Part shown: positions 14,501 through 29,500 of the stretch, piece after piece
How the letters are laid out: the number at the start of each line of letters is the position of its first letter
Numbering within the stretch: the stretch's first letter is position 1
NCBI GenBank assembly: GCA_935421135.1
Contig: OW285191.1
Span: 11,163,700 to 11,227,699 of the forward strand
Source of the DNA: Bugulina stolonifera
Lineage: Eukaryota > Bryozoa > Gymnolaemata > Cheilostomatida > Bugulidae
DNA length: 64,000 nt
Reading direction: 5' to 3'
Translations under genes and position numbers: made by a program
The notes under the pieces: model-generated
Database searches by the model: none
What the model was told of the DNA's origin: nothing
What the model saw: only the letters and a program-made list of their open reading frames with translations

Positions 14501-17500
14501 AATGACATGCTAATCTAACATACAAAATCTGTCAGATATTCCATTTGACATGATTTAACTTTAAACATTGTCTTAATTCAATTTGTGCATGTTTACATAA
14601 TTAAAAGTATATCCCAGACAGATTTGGAACTTGTTAATTAATTATACTCAGAGTTTGTGTAATAATCCAATATCTGTTGTATATCCATATTGTATCCATG
14701 TACTATGTCAGTGCGGTTGTCTGTATGTAGGTATATACATTATATAGGAGTATAATATAAGCATAATTTTCCCATCTGACAAATATTAGCTAGACTAGAC
14801 AAAATACACTCTATAATCTCTAGAAAATATCAGATTTGACAGTTATTACATGTATTGACACTTGTAACCCATAATTAGACTACTGATCTCTGTAGTTGCT
14901 CTGTAATTACTGTCTATTGGTAGCTAATTAGGAGAGATCAAGCAACTTTGAATACACCGTAGCATTTCCACTCCAATCAGAGCATATTGCATTTTAATAT
15001 GATTATACAGCATACAGCATCTTACAATCATAATAATATTACATGTACTTTAGTATACATTGTCACAACATCTGCTTTACATTCAGGGCATGTTAGACAA
15101 TAAATTATAGCAATATTTTATTATCTTACAATAAATAAACTTTTAACAAAAGTTGTGTTGACTGTACACACCAATAACAACAGCCGACTGATATACACTT
15201 GCCCTTAAAGCTGCAGTGTGTAAAACATTCACATCATTTGAAAATTTGCTAGTTCTATATTAGAATTATTTTGAGTTACATAGACAATGCAGTATTCAGT
15301 ATCGATCATATGCCCAGAGTTATAGAGATATTTCCATCTCACAACAGATAATATAAAGCTAAAAATATAAAACCAAATCTTCTAACCTTTTTTTGATATC
15401 CATTTAGCAATTATTAATTTTGTCGTTATTTTCTTGGGCACCTGTTATCAAAAATCATTTTACTATAAATATAGTTGTTACTTAATGTATTTGCAAACTA
15501 AACTACCTGCAGTAGAATAGATATGACCTAACAAGATATACGAGTATGGTGTATGCGCATAGGGATATGCACATATATATCTGTTGCAGGTATACAAGTT
15601 ATACAGTCATATAGGTATATGTACAAGTATATCTATTGCAGGTACACGAGTTATGTAATAATTTCTGTGCTAAATATATTGGATGCCTAAAAGGAAAAAT
15701 GCCTATGGACCTAATGATGGATGAACAAGATTCTGAGGCTGGTGATGGTAGACGCCCGAGCACAGCATCTGTAGATTCTGGTTTGGAACCTAGAAGTCCA
15801 CACATGGACCCTGTGAGTACCATATTTTCTTTTGATTTTGTATCTATGTAATTTTCACTGCAAAGAAATTTTATTTTACAAAAAACTGACAGTTTGTCTA
15901 CATGTACATCATACACACACCGTCACATGATATATTAGAAACATCAACTTACATAATATGAACCTACAATATAAGCATATAGGTCTACAATATAAGCATA
16001 TAGGTCTACAATATAAGCATATAGGTCTACAATATAAGCATATAGGTCTACAATATAAGCATATAGGTCTACAATATAAGCATATAGGTCTACAATATAA
16101 TCATATAGGTCTACAATATAATCATATAGGTCTACAATATAATCATATAGGTCTACAATATAATCATATAGGTCTACAATATAATCATATAGGTCTACAA
16201 TATAATCATATAGGTCTACAATATAATCATATAGGTCTACAATATAAGCATATAGCAAACCAATGTGCCTGAAGCGTAGGTCTGTTAGTTTGCCAAACAA
16301 GATTTTCAAAGCACTAAAGCTTGCAAGAAACTAGCTGAGTGGCTGACTGTAATATCAATTTCTACCAGTGATGCTGATAAGAACCTGAATGATCAGTGAA
16401 AACTGTGTGTAAATATATTTATAATCTATATGCATGTACATACATTGTAACAATTTAATTTATTTTGCAACGTATTTTTTCTATGCTAAAGTCAAAAGAA
16501 GGCCTAGGCCTGCATTTAGATACATAATACATTTACCACTTGTATATTGCCACATATTCTGGAATAAAAAATGTTAGCTGACATAATAAAATTAATAGTA
16601 GAGCTGCATATTATATTAATTCTACTACTTTATATTATATATATAATATAATTATGTTATATATATTATATGATATATTATATATACTATATATATTATA
16701 TATATTATATATATTGTATACTTATACACAGCTAGGCAATATACAGTATCGCTGTTCCTCTGCCTTGTTGACCAAAGAGGTTTAAAAACGTCGTCGGTTT
16801 TGACCAAAGTGTCAATTCAGATTAATGAGTCCAGTTGGATAACTACCTGCAGTGCACCTGCTTGCTTAAGATTCTCTCCTATGCTCACTCATTTTATCTT
16901 AGCTAATGGGCAAAAAACTACACTCCAAGTCATTCATTTTGTGAGAACTACTTCAACTATCACCTCTGGCAGTACTTTATAGATTTTAATTACTAATATT
17001 ATACCATTCAGAGTCTAAATATGATCAGAGTATCACAGTAACAAAATAGCACTTGCCCTGTCCATTTTTATATAACAGCAAACAAACTTTACTTGCACAT
17101 CAAACCTACATATGGCTTCATCATACAGATAGATATATTGGATATAATGGTAAATACACCCTGATATATACGTCAATATTACATAGAGCCTACGAATGAG
17201 CGGATAAAGCCCTATTATATATGCTCTTACTTCCAAATATGAGATTAAATTCTGGACTATTATTGTAGCACAGTGTCCAATTACAGTGTATACCTTGGCA
17301 GTGGCTAATCAATCAAATTTTTGAATCTGAAATGAGCTGAAAGCTATAGTTATTTGGGCAGGGTAGAGGTTCATCACGGAGGTTACTATATCCTACCCAC
17401 TTACTCAGTCTTATACGCTATCCCTCTCATAAGAGGAAACACTTGGCCTACACTTTCCTGAAAAAAAGTTCATTTCATAATAATTTTTGCAATAAAAGAT

Positions 17501-20500
17501 TTTATATCCTCAATTTTCTTTTAGTATTGTTAAGGCAGTATATTTTGTCAAAATGGTCAAATTTGGTAGATCGGTACAGTGGTTAATGGAATTTATAGCA
17601 GAATATTGCATTTATGTTGCAAAAATTAGCAGAAATGATAAACAATCTAGCATCTACTTGCAGTATTGATAAATAGCATGATTGTTACTACTTCATGCAA
17701 TATGTTTTAACAATTTTATTCACAAATTTCATGGAACTAGATACATATACCCTTATGTAGCAGCCTGATCTGAGACAAACAGAATGGTGTTATAATGACA
17801 CTAATTATAAAAGCAGCATTCCTTATCAGTTTCGGTGAACCATGTCAGCAGGGTGGAGACTGCTAACATACTGGTATTTTCTGTACATTTATTTAGAACC
17901 ACTTTCATCACAGCGCTCTAACAATGACATGTACATTTACATTTGCATGTGTATCCATTTGCTCTGCTTTTATACTTACATTATTTTAGTACATTTAGTA
18001 TTTATGATGCTTTGGGCAAGGGATTTATTTTACTTTTTCTGCGCATTTATTTAAAACCATCTTCGTCTCTGAACATGCCTACATCTTTAAGGCATGCGAT
18101 TCTAGTATCAAAACTTGGACTATTTATAAATATATATGTAGAAATAATTGTCGGTAGTACAGTAGACTATGACCCAAACTGTTATATTATTTGGGATAGG
18201 GATTCCGTGTCAGTGTCAGCGGCCCATCCATTCATATTAGCTACAGCTTTGGTATATGTATACCGCAACTAAATAGATGAGTAAAAGAGGTCATTGGAAA
18301 GGTAAGGAGCCATAAGAGTGCTACACTTTGATCTCTCCAAGAACCACACACATAAAATAAAAGTGTTATATAAATTTAACTGATCCACATGAAAGATTGG
18401 GCAATAGATTTCTGAATATTTATCATAAATTGACATCTTAGCAAGGAGAATGGTTGAAAGTTCTGAAGCAATGGAATTATAAGATATGAGAATTATTTGG
18501 GAAGTCATTTTAGTTAGTAAGTAGTTTTAGTGATCCGATTAAATTAATATCTTTATGAGAAAACCAGTATTTTCCAGTATAACAAGGACATAGCCTAAAA
18601 AATAGAATAAATTTGAATATTGCTGGGTAACTCTAAGACCCACTATGTACATGTAGATAGCTCATAAACAAAACTATTACTACAATTCATGTACATTGTA
18701 ATTAAAACATTGTTTCCCAAGCTGTAGTTGAGAAGGGTATTAAAATACGCCATGATTACATAACAATGACACTATTTAATTATTGAGATAATCTCAACCC
18801 ACATAACAAGGGTTTTACAGTCTTTGTAGATGAATATGAATGGTTTTTGAGCACTTTGATGATTCCCACAAAGTGGCAGTTGATACTCTATTGTTGACCA
18901 TATCAAAAATTATGCTAAGAACAATTATGACTCCATTAAAATGTGAAAGAAAAACAAAGCTAATAATATATCTATAGAATTATAGTGATTTATTTTAAAA
19001 TCCTGCAGTCATAAAATTAATAAAGGATGAGTATTTTCTAAATAACAATGTGTATGTTTTGATATTCTTTGTACAAGATATTTACAAATACAGCTGACTA
19101 ACTAGTCAAAACAAAACCCTCTAACTTAGAGCATTATAATGCATGTCTGCAATGTTTTGATCTACTATACACGGAACATCAATATTGGGAACGTGATCAC
19201 AGCCTACAAGTTTGAGAAAATGAGATTTTAATGCAAAAAAGTGTAATCAATAGGGTGGGCTGAAGATAATGCCCATCCTCCTGTGATTAAATTCCTTGGT
19301 TACTACAAAATAATAATTTTATCATCATTTATTGGAAATAGGATAACTAGTTTTAGTAGGTAAGGGGTTGGTAACTTGGCAGAGTTCTGGTCAACTCTTG
19401 AGAATCATTCCAAATGGTGCTTGAAGAAGAGGTGCACCACACGGCTCAATCTGCTGAATCATTCCACTCTCACAGATAGACTATCCTTGTTGTCAAGAGA
19501 TTACAAAAATATGTTGCTATAAACAAAGTGCTAATGGGGAACAGTCAATTTCAAATTCTCATTTACATATGTAGGCTTTCCTGTACAAGCTTTTTTCATC
19601 TCATGTCAAGTAACACACTGCAGCCTAAACTATCATATTAGAGCTGGTCTTGACATATAGAGGTGGGAAATTTCATACACAGAGAATAAATTTTATTTTG
19701 GCAACTGTTTAGATTTGCCTCACCTTCATATTTTAATAATTGACTATTTTATTGCTATTATACTGCATACATTGTATATACCTATATGTATGTTTAAAGG
19801 CCAAATAATACTCACTGCAGTTTCTGGCCTTTCTTCCAGGTTCGTCCACCCTCCTTACACAGTGCACTATCACAGTACCAGCCACCAGCTGGTCTTACCA
19901 CCACCTCACCCTCCATGATGTCTATGTCTCACCCCAATCAGATGATGACAGCAACCAGAGGGGACGACATCTCCGCAAGACAGCAACAGAATATGCATGA
20001 CCCCAGCAGACAAGGGAACACACCACTCCACCCATCAGAAGGACTAGATGAAGATGAAAGTGAAAAAGGTTGGTCAAAGGCATACATGTAGAGATCACTG
20101 TTCAATGGTGAATTGTAGCTGTAGAGATCATGGTCAATGTAAAATGGTAGCATGCAAACTTAGGGAGTCTTGGTTTGGTAATTGCTCATATTCTTATCAA
20201 CTTCAGTAGTGAACTCTCACTTCTGCGACAAATTTGAAAAATATTCTACAAATTGACTTACAGTTGAGTAGGCCTACTGGAACAATATTAAAATATTTTT
20301 TGAGCCGTAGACGAAATTGGTCATCATTCACACCCATTTCTAGCCCCCCCCCCCCCCCAATCCTGGCTTTACAAGACCACTGAACTCTGGCAACTCTGGG
20401 ATTGCGCTTTGTAGCATATTCTCACAACATGTTACAAATTTAGCCTGACCATTTATCCTGCATGCATTATTAATTCACTTTCTATCTATCTATGTTCTCC

Positions 20501-23500
20501 ATCTTTCCCATTGAAATCCTGAGCACTCTCTTTGTAAAACTTTCAAGTCTGAGTCCATCAAGTTCTAATAACACGATATTATCCTCAGCACTTGACGAGG
20601 CTAAAGACTACTTGAGCACCACAGTACCTTTCAAATGAGATGAAAGGGGAATTTAAAATAGAGATGTACTAAGATAAATAGAGTACTACATTCCATGCTA
20701 GCAGATAGTCTATTTATATCAAGTGAAGTGTATATACATTAAAATAACATTGCCTGTGTTATACTGCCTTCCTCCACCAAACTCCAATATACACATTATA
20801 CTACAATGCACATAATAATATGCTGTTTCAAACGTTTTACGGGCCGGTCCTGAAGTTCCAGTTTTTTTACTTTTTGTCTGTGTCCACACATAATACTCTT
20901 ACATATATCTTATAAGTACTTGTGGGTCAGTTGAACTAATTCGCTTGTATGAAAATATTGACAAAATCTAGCGAACACAAATAAGCATAAACGTCCACAA
21001 TATTCATACTCATATCCAGAATGAAATTTGCTTTGGTTGAGAAACACTATTGACCCTAAAGATAAAAATTTTTTTCGGCTGGACTAGACTAGCAGACAAT
21101 CCAGAGCATTTATATTGTGGATGTACGACATATTGGACATTACATGGGGAAGTAACTTATTCCACCAAGTCCAGTTCTTGCCATCTACATGTAGCTCATA
21201 AACTGCTAGTGTACCAGTGGTAGGTAATAAATGTCATAGTTATATCAGTTGTCACTGGGAGGGCATTCCCAATCACAGATCTAATCTCTGTGACTGGGAA
21301 AGCCACATCCAAGTTGACACATTCATGACAGCATCATAATTTATAACAATAGCATATTATTAATACTTTCTACAACAAGCTGTTTATCTCTCTCATAACA
21401 GTTTGTGTTGTAGTTGTAGTTTTTATTTAATGTGACAGTTAGACAATTTAACAACAGTGGCACACTTTGGCTTTCCCATCAGGTTTAATGAGTCATTGTG
21501 GGACAGGGTGAGTAACATTCCACCCTACCCTTCATTTGTGTTGGTTATGGTTACTAGCTCTAAGGCTAATATCTGATGAGTGGATCACTTCATCCTGTCA
21601 GTCACTCATATACTACAAGCCGTCAAGTTGAGTTGGAGTGAGATATTGTCACTGGTCTCTGTCAAGGTTTGATGAATAGCTTTCTGCTTACTATTAGTTC
21701 TTACAGAATGATAGTTGAATGAGCCATCTTACTAACTATATTACAAGATGACAGCCTGTCATAGACACATCACTAGTCTCACAAACTCCACTGAATCCTG
21801 GTAATTATCTAAGCTGGCCAGACATAATTTATTATACAACTTAATTTTAGTATAATTATAATTAGCTGGCAAAATTTGATCTGTAGTCATTTTGTCGGCC
21901 ATCTTGTTTTCCACTAAAATTTAGCAAAAAGTCAAAAATGTGCTCAGTGAAGTTTGGACAGTATATCAAGCTTCCTAAATTGGGTCAGGAATAGATATTA
22001 GAACTTCAGCTAAGCACCTGGCAGAGATTGGTGGCATGGTAAGATGGAAGAGGATGATGAATGAGATATTCACCACAAAGCTATTTCATTGAACCATGGT
22101 ATACCAGAGCAAGGCACATTATTAGCATATATAAAGCTGATAGCTATGTGGGAATTAAAAACCAAGTATGCAACTAAAAGCTTTGTAACCATAGCAACTA
22201 AATTATTATAGCATTGTTACTAATTTTCTCTCAATAATTCTGTTTTGATTACATATTGTGCCACCATGATTATTTTGGTGATCATGGACAACTTGTGTAT
22301 TGTTAGTCTCAGACAGACAGGAGCAAAGCGTTTCTCCCCAACCTCCTAAGGTTCCCTCTTTTACTTTGCTGGGTACCCGTAACCTCCCTACTCAATTCTA
22401 CATTACTGCATTAAAAAAAACTAAAAACAGCAACTTCTATCAATTATTATTTTTCTTGCCTGAGAGATCATTAAGCTGCTCTGTTACCATAGCAACGTTG
22501 TTTTTTATGTATTTCCACCCTTATCGTTTGGTCATTTATATTTTGCAATAACTCTTTTATCCTCCAAGGAAATTATTATGCACAGAGTTGTGGTTAGCAT
22601 TATATGTCAAGACAGATGGGGCTGGCTGATATGTCAAATTGAAGTCAGTATTTACATACTGAGTCGACCAGAAGCCTTAAACATTCATACCAATTCTCTT
22701 TGACCCCATTTCAAGTCTTAAACCTTGTTGCGCAATCTTTTCCTATTTTTTGCACAAAAAACAGTTATTTATCCCACACCAACTAAATAAAAGTGATGAG
22801 ATAACATCAGTGGTAATTTATACCATCGCTTGCAACCACATATAAGATCATAGGCTTTGTATGTAATAGGTCATAACCTACTAACTGTAGACACTATCAG
22901 AACATGCAATTTTGTAAAACATCAATCCACACTAAATTTTGGCAGAAATGTATCTGATTGTGCATTGGAGATCCTACATTGTACATGTGTTTATATCCGG
23001 GCGTTTCTTTTCCACCTCCATTCTATGAGGTGCTAGATGTTGCTTCGTTTAGTAGTACTATGACGTTTTTGCTGATATGGTGTCGCAACAAAAATTTTGG
23101 TTGTTAACTGAAGATAAACAAAGAAATACATGTAGTTTGTACGGCAACTCAGTGAAGGACCTGCCAGTGAAGGATCTTGCCCTGGGAGTTTATTGATTTT
23201 GGAACTTTCCACTTTCAGTGACAGTTTCTTGATGTGCTCTTTCCTTTCAGAATTTCTGCAGCTTCTTCCTACTTATGTAACAGGATTCATATAGAGCATC
23301 TATACCTCCTCCTATACATACCCACAGTTACCAACATCTGCAGGTTGACAGAGATATGCATTTGACAAGCCTGCGGAGTGACTCTGGGACTAAAAACGCT
23401 GAATTGTAATATTGGCTCTATAGAATAATATATTTGTTTTAGGGTTCAGTTTTGAGTGTGTACTTTTTGGCATAACTGGTCTCTTTCTGCTTTGGCAGTG

Positions 23501-26500
23501 ATTGATGGTGAATTGAACAACAGTTCTAAGTTATAACTACTGCATATTAGATGAGATATACAGATTGCATTTTAATGTAATATATCAAAGTTTGTCAGTG
23601 ATTTCACAGTTGAGTCTATTGCCTTACTTGACACATTGCATTCCTTCCAGCAGTTGATTGTTTTCAAACAGTTGCCAAATAAAAATCCATCAATCTCGTT
23701 GCCAGAAAAATAATTATTTGTGATCACAGAAATAGCAGTAATATTAATAAAATCATATTCATTTAAATCAGTATTGCTAGTAGAAAACTAGTAATGAAAC
23801 TTCTATTTAGCTATAATCACATGAGCCATTTTTCAAACATATAACTAAAGTTTACTGCATAAAACTGTAATTTTTTGCAGTCTGACAGATGGCTGTACCT
23901 TGTTCCATTTTAAGATCTCAGGCTAATCTTCAGTGCATGTGACTATGACATAAGCTTCACTTACAATGTATTTTAGTACATGTATCTAAATACAGTCTGG
24001 TCAACAGTCTCACTAGCCTTGATTTCCTAGGACCATGTCTGTAACTCTTCTGAATGTTGTCAACTGTCAAACTGTACAAACATTGTTTTTCTGTTCCACA
24101 TCTGTTGCCACAACATGCAATTTGAATCCTCTGAATTAACAAATTAAATTTAATTACTAAACATTCTAAAACATTTATTTCTTGCTGATCTGTTGGCATT
24201 GGTAAATAGGAAAATTTGCCAAGAGCTTATAAGATACAATTTCCGTTGTTTCGGAGTTACCAGAACTCTAAGGTCATTAGTAGATTGTGGCAATAGTATG
24301 TCAAGAAAACTCATCTTCTGACAGCTGTCAAATCACAATTTATTTCAACATTTAAGCCTTAAAGTATAAATAATAGACCTTAAAACTGCCTTAGTTATTT
24401 TTAAATGAGTATTTATTCAATATTTAAATTATAAGAAACTAATACAGATCGCTCCCACTGAACATATTTTATATTTACAATAATATAAGCCGTGCTAATC
24501 ATCAAATGTGAATAACTAAATTAGTAGTTACGCTGTCATATCTTTCAGAATCCTCATCAGGTACTGATGCAAACAGCAAATCCTGTTAGCTTATACCACA
24601 GTCTGTCAGATAATTACTCTAATTCTACGCCTTGACCTCTGTCCACCATCACTTTATATTCCAGTCCAGTAATGATGTTGCATCTTTACGTCTTTCTGTA
24701 GATCCTGCTCTATACATGCATAGCATTATATAACAGTTCTAGTGTACAAGTATATTTACATTATTCTGCTCACTACTATGTGTTCTAATTCTACTACTAT
24801 ATTCTTGTTCACGTACTACTGCCATGTGTCAAACTATCTAGTATTATACTATATTATTCAGTAATATCTACTTGTACAGACATGGACTTACACCTATGCA
24901 ACGCGACACCTATGGACTTACACCTATGCATATGACACACATTTACTCTCATCTACACTTACACTTACACTTACACTTACACTTACACTAAGCATTGAAA
25001 TGTACCTAGTCACTAGGTCCTAGTATAGCATAATATTTAACTGTACATTTAACATATACATGTTGTACGTCTGTAACATGAACATGTAAAATAGCTTAGT
25101 ATGTTATTCCATTATAAAGTTATTCTCCCACATCAAGTTCCTTGCTAATCTAATTTATAGTTTATGACATTGTAGAATATGTAGCTGTACACTGCTTAGC
25201 GCTCTCAGCTTACATTTTATATCATGATAATTATATACACTGCAACATCTGCTCTATTTATAAACAGTAACAGTAGATTGAAGAGAGCTGGAAATTCCAT
25301 TTATTTAGTTGCTCAATTTTATAACATGTGACCTTTTACTGTGAAAGCCTGGAGGAAATGAAACTGTGATCACTGGGGTTCAACTTACAGCCAGTTCTAG
25401 CAACTAAACAATAAACTATAACATGTAGGCATATTCAGTAGATACATGCAGCCATTATTTAGTTATGTAAGTTTCAAAAAACTGCGATGTATCTTAGTTT
25501 TGAGTAAAGCCCATCTTTGTTATCACTGTTTAGTGATTAGCGATTGTTCAATAAATAATTGATTGCAAATTCAAAAGCGATTTGATTAAATCTAGTCACT
25601 TGGTCAGCCATATTCTTGCTAATACTATTGATTTGTTAATGTAAACCACAATTTATTTTCTCCTAATTTTCCAGTTTATCGCATGTTTGATAGTAGATAA
25701 TTGTTCGCCAATCCCAAAAAACTGCAATGTATCTTAGTTTTGAGTAAAGCCCATTTTTGTTATCACTGTTTAGTGATTAGCGATTGTTCAATAAACACTT
25801 GATTGCAAATTCAAAAGCGATTTGATTAAATCTAGTCACTTGGTCAGCCACATTCTTGCTAATACTATTGATTTGTTAATGTAAACCACAATTTATTTTC
25901 CCCTAGTTTTCCAGTTTATCGCATGTTTGATAGTAGATAATTGTTCGCCAATCCCATTTGATACAGCTGGGATACTACTAAAGTAATCCAAAAACATTCA
26001 CGTTTGCAACAAAATCTTAAAACTGTCATCAATAAATTTGCATATGTCTGCGCAAGGCAATTTATTATTATTAAAAGTATTTCCTGACATTAATTAACTT
26101 AATATTCACCCACAGTTATTAATTCTAGCCACTCATCTAAATTTAAGCTAAAACACCGATAATCCTTTCTTTATCCCTGTTCAAAAATTCAATAACCTTA
26201 ATTTAATGTAGCATTACTAATTTTGAATATTGATAGTGGTGATGCAACAAAGATTGATGTCATAGGAAATAAAAGTTGTATATTTAATTAATTCACATAA
26301 TTTTAGTAAATTCATTCTTTGTTTAAAATAAGCCTCATAAATCTCTGTATATCAAAATTTGAAATACATTAATACAAAAAGTTTGGACAAATGCAGTTGG
26401 CTATGCAATGACTAAGTTTAGGCTAAAAATGGAATAGACAAAAAAGAATAGCTTATACTGCCAATTCAAACATGCATACTTATACATAATATAATATATA

Positions 26501-29500
26501 GACAATACCTGAAAAATATAAAAAAAAACTGCCAGAAATCAAATGAAATTACAGGTTGTGGTTCTCTTAGCAAAACCTGGATACACTATAAATGCTTCTT
26601 AACCACAAGTTAATTAAAAATTCTGGAGAATATGCAAATTTACCAATAGAATTCAACAGTCAGATATTGTTGTTCCACTTATCAAACGCAGACATCCGCC
26701 ATCTAGCTTCTCATTCTGTGCTAAGGTGGAGGAAAATTCGTATTTTAATTCACTTTTGATGTTAAGGATTTTTATTGCTTCTAGTTGAGTGGAATTTTGA
26801 ATCACTTGTGTTATATAAGTGTTGAGGAAATTAGTATGTCCAAGGTTCTATGATGACAGAATTCTTATTACATAACAGTGTCTTCTCTACTTATTACATA
26901 ACAGTGTCTTCTCACTTAGAAGATTCTTCATAAACCATTAGATTAACAATCAACTTGACCTGACTGTCAGATAAATCAACTTCGGGATTAAAATAATCTA
27001 CATGCTTTCGTTGGATTTAAACTGATACTAAAGTGAAAGAAGCGTTTTTTTGTAAGTTAAGTCAAGAGATCTTCATATGTTGAGGAATGCGGAGGATTTT
27101 GTTAACCTATATATATTTAAGCTTCACATTCTAGCCTAGTGGTTAGTGAGTTGGTGAATTTTTTTGAAATGGAAAAAAATTTGAAACTTCACTTAGGCTA
27201 CAGAAAAATTTTGCTTTAAGCTGTAGAAAGCAGTTATAGCAAGAAATGTATTGCATGGTGTTTCCAACTTGGATTTGATAAATGGTATTATTCTGTTTCT
27301 ATTTCCTTCACCATTATTGTAGGCGATGAAATGGACCATAGCATAGGTTCTGGAGACGGCACTAATGATGAAGATGGGGATGACAGACTAAATGGCAAGC
27401 AAAGACAGAAAAAGAGAGGTATATTCCCCAAACATGCCACAACTGCAATGAGAAACTGGCTATTTCAGCATCTAAATGTAAGTAGGCTTATCATAATTAA
27501 CTCCACGTTTTGTTAAATATTTCTCCACCATAAGCATGTTATTAAAGTTTATAAACATGAGGTCATGTTATGTAAACAAAGCAGCCATGTTGTGACATCA
27601 AGCTGCAGACGACAGCAAAATGTCAAAATATATGATTCTCGGTTTACTGTGCTTGCTAGTGTATGTGATTTACTAAAGTAGTACGTGACCCATAAAGTAG
27701 TAATACTAGTAGGCAGTGGTGTATTAAATATTATGAAGTGATAGGAATTCATTTTCTGACTCTCATTCTATTTAACTGAGTTATCTCAACTCATTATCTG
27801 GGTATTTAGCAGGACTTCAGCCCAAATAAATGAGTAACCAAATCTAATATACAATATCCATATCATAAGAGTGGAATTGCAAGTTAATATCTGTCTAATT
27901 ATTTTGGCAGACAGTTGTACCAACTGATATTCTACGACAGCTGCTGTGTTTAACAACTGTTGCTTAACATTTTACCAACTGTCATTGTTATCCAATAGTT
28001 TTAGTTAATTAATTGAAATGTCTTGGAATTTAACATAATTATAGCTATGGTTGCTAATGCTTAGTACACATGCTACTAGCTGGATTAGAAAGCAGGCTAA
28101 AATCTTATCAGTGATGGGCCAGCAGCTATGCATCAAAACTACTGAAGAGTGAATAGATACCATTCCTTGGAAATTAGCTTTCCTTTCCTTCTTCATCAAA
28201 TTTTCAAGCTAAATGAATGTTACTATTATAGCAAAAGTCGTTGTGATCCAAATTGAAAATTATACTTTTTTCATGTCTTTAGGCCTGCATGTAGAACTAC
28301 AGTTTTATGGCACATGCATTGCCTGAATGCCCTCCTATGTCACTAAAGGTCAACATTTCATAATGATTATCAGGTCACTTCTAGTCAGCATGATTGTAAT
28401 TTTACCATGTAGACTAAGTTCCTAGCATAACCTACTAAACATTTGCGTCGGTGTAAGATACACGTGCCGATATGCAAGCACTGAAATCTTAAAGAATGAA
28501 CTCTATCTTTACAGCACCCATATCCCTCTGAAGATCAGAAGAAAACATTATCCGAACAAACAGGGTTGACTCATCTACAAGTAAATAACTGGTGAGTGAG
28601 GGTTGTCCCCTCTTTTATTCTAATAGGTTCTGGGGAGTACTAGTCAAAGTGTGGTGCAGATGGATGATGTGGTAACAGAGTTGAGTCATGCTTACCACTT
28701 CATCCATCTGCTCACTAGGCCACTGATTTCTTATGAACGCTGGAGAGTATTTCTCACTGCTATCAATACAAATGAGAGTGACGAATAGTTTTGTCATTTT
28801 ATTATTCTATTTCCAATAACAGCCTACATATTATAGAAACTGTAGGCTATACACATGCACATGCAAGTGTCTCAGAAACCATATAGACTATTCCTAGATA
28901 GAGTACGAACTATGTATAGTATAATGACTAATGGTCAATCTCAACCTGATCATTATAATTGCTCCTACAAGTAGTTCATTCTCAGCACCAATTATATTAG
29001 TGCAATAATTGTTAGCCAGGTAGCGCATTGCTTTATGCCAACTAGCCTTCTCATCTGATACACACTTCGTAAATTTGCATAGATTATGATCTAAGGGCCA
29101 TTTCTTCAGATGACCTGGCCTTTATCCATATCCTATGCGTACTCTGCACTTGAAAATTTGCATGTATATGTCCCATATCAATGCACTACATCAGTCAATT
29201 CTCAAAGAAATTATGACAAATTATTCATAGATTACTAGCATTAATCACATCTATATAATATTTTTATGAAATAGTTCACCAACATTACATCGTCATAAAT
29301 CATGGATTTGCATTGATTCTGATAGTGATGATGGCCCATTACTTTCAATTAAGTCATTCCTTTATGTTAAAGCATGCAAGGGCCATTCCCAGTAAGGGCC
29401 ATAATGAGGCCCATTGACCCATTGAGGATCTGAAGGGTTGACACAGTGTATTGCAGTACTAACTTAAAACCACTTGACACTCCTTACACCAGTCATCACC

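Larger units (their letters stand above)
20069..27322 (+). other. Meis intron 8, the largest intron
   Basis: A 7.25-kb intron separating the linker exon from the first homeodomain exon. It contains a 15-base C run (20344-20358), two perfect X-box palindromes (22185-22198 and 22483-22496), a 30-bp-period duplication near 24882-24930, a (TACACT)n tract (24954-24990), a 240-bp tandem duplication (25476-25955) and a 26-bp direct repeat (26864-26915). No credible coding exon was found inside. Confidence 0.6.

Noticed and set aside
15944..16309. Open frames of over 100 codons on both strands with a seven-residue repeat protein
   Set aside because: Produced by a 21-bp minisatellite whose unit length is a multiple of three and lacks stops; it lies inside a Meis intron.
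24954..24990. Telomere-like hexamer repeat
   Set aside because: The unit TACACT is not a known telomere repeat and only about six copies occur beside a local duplication.
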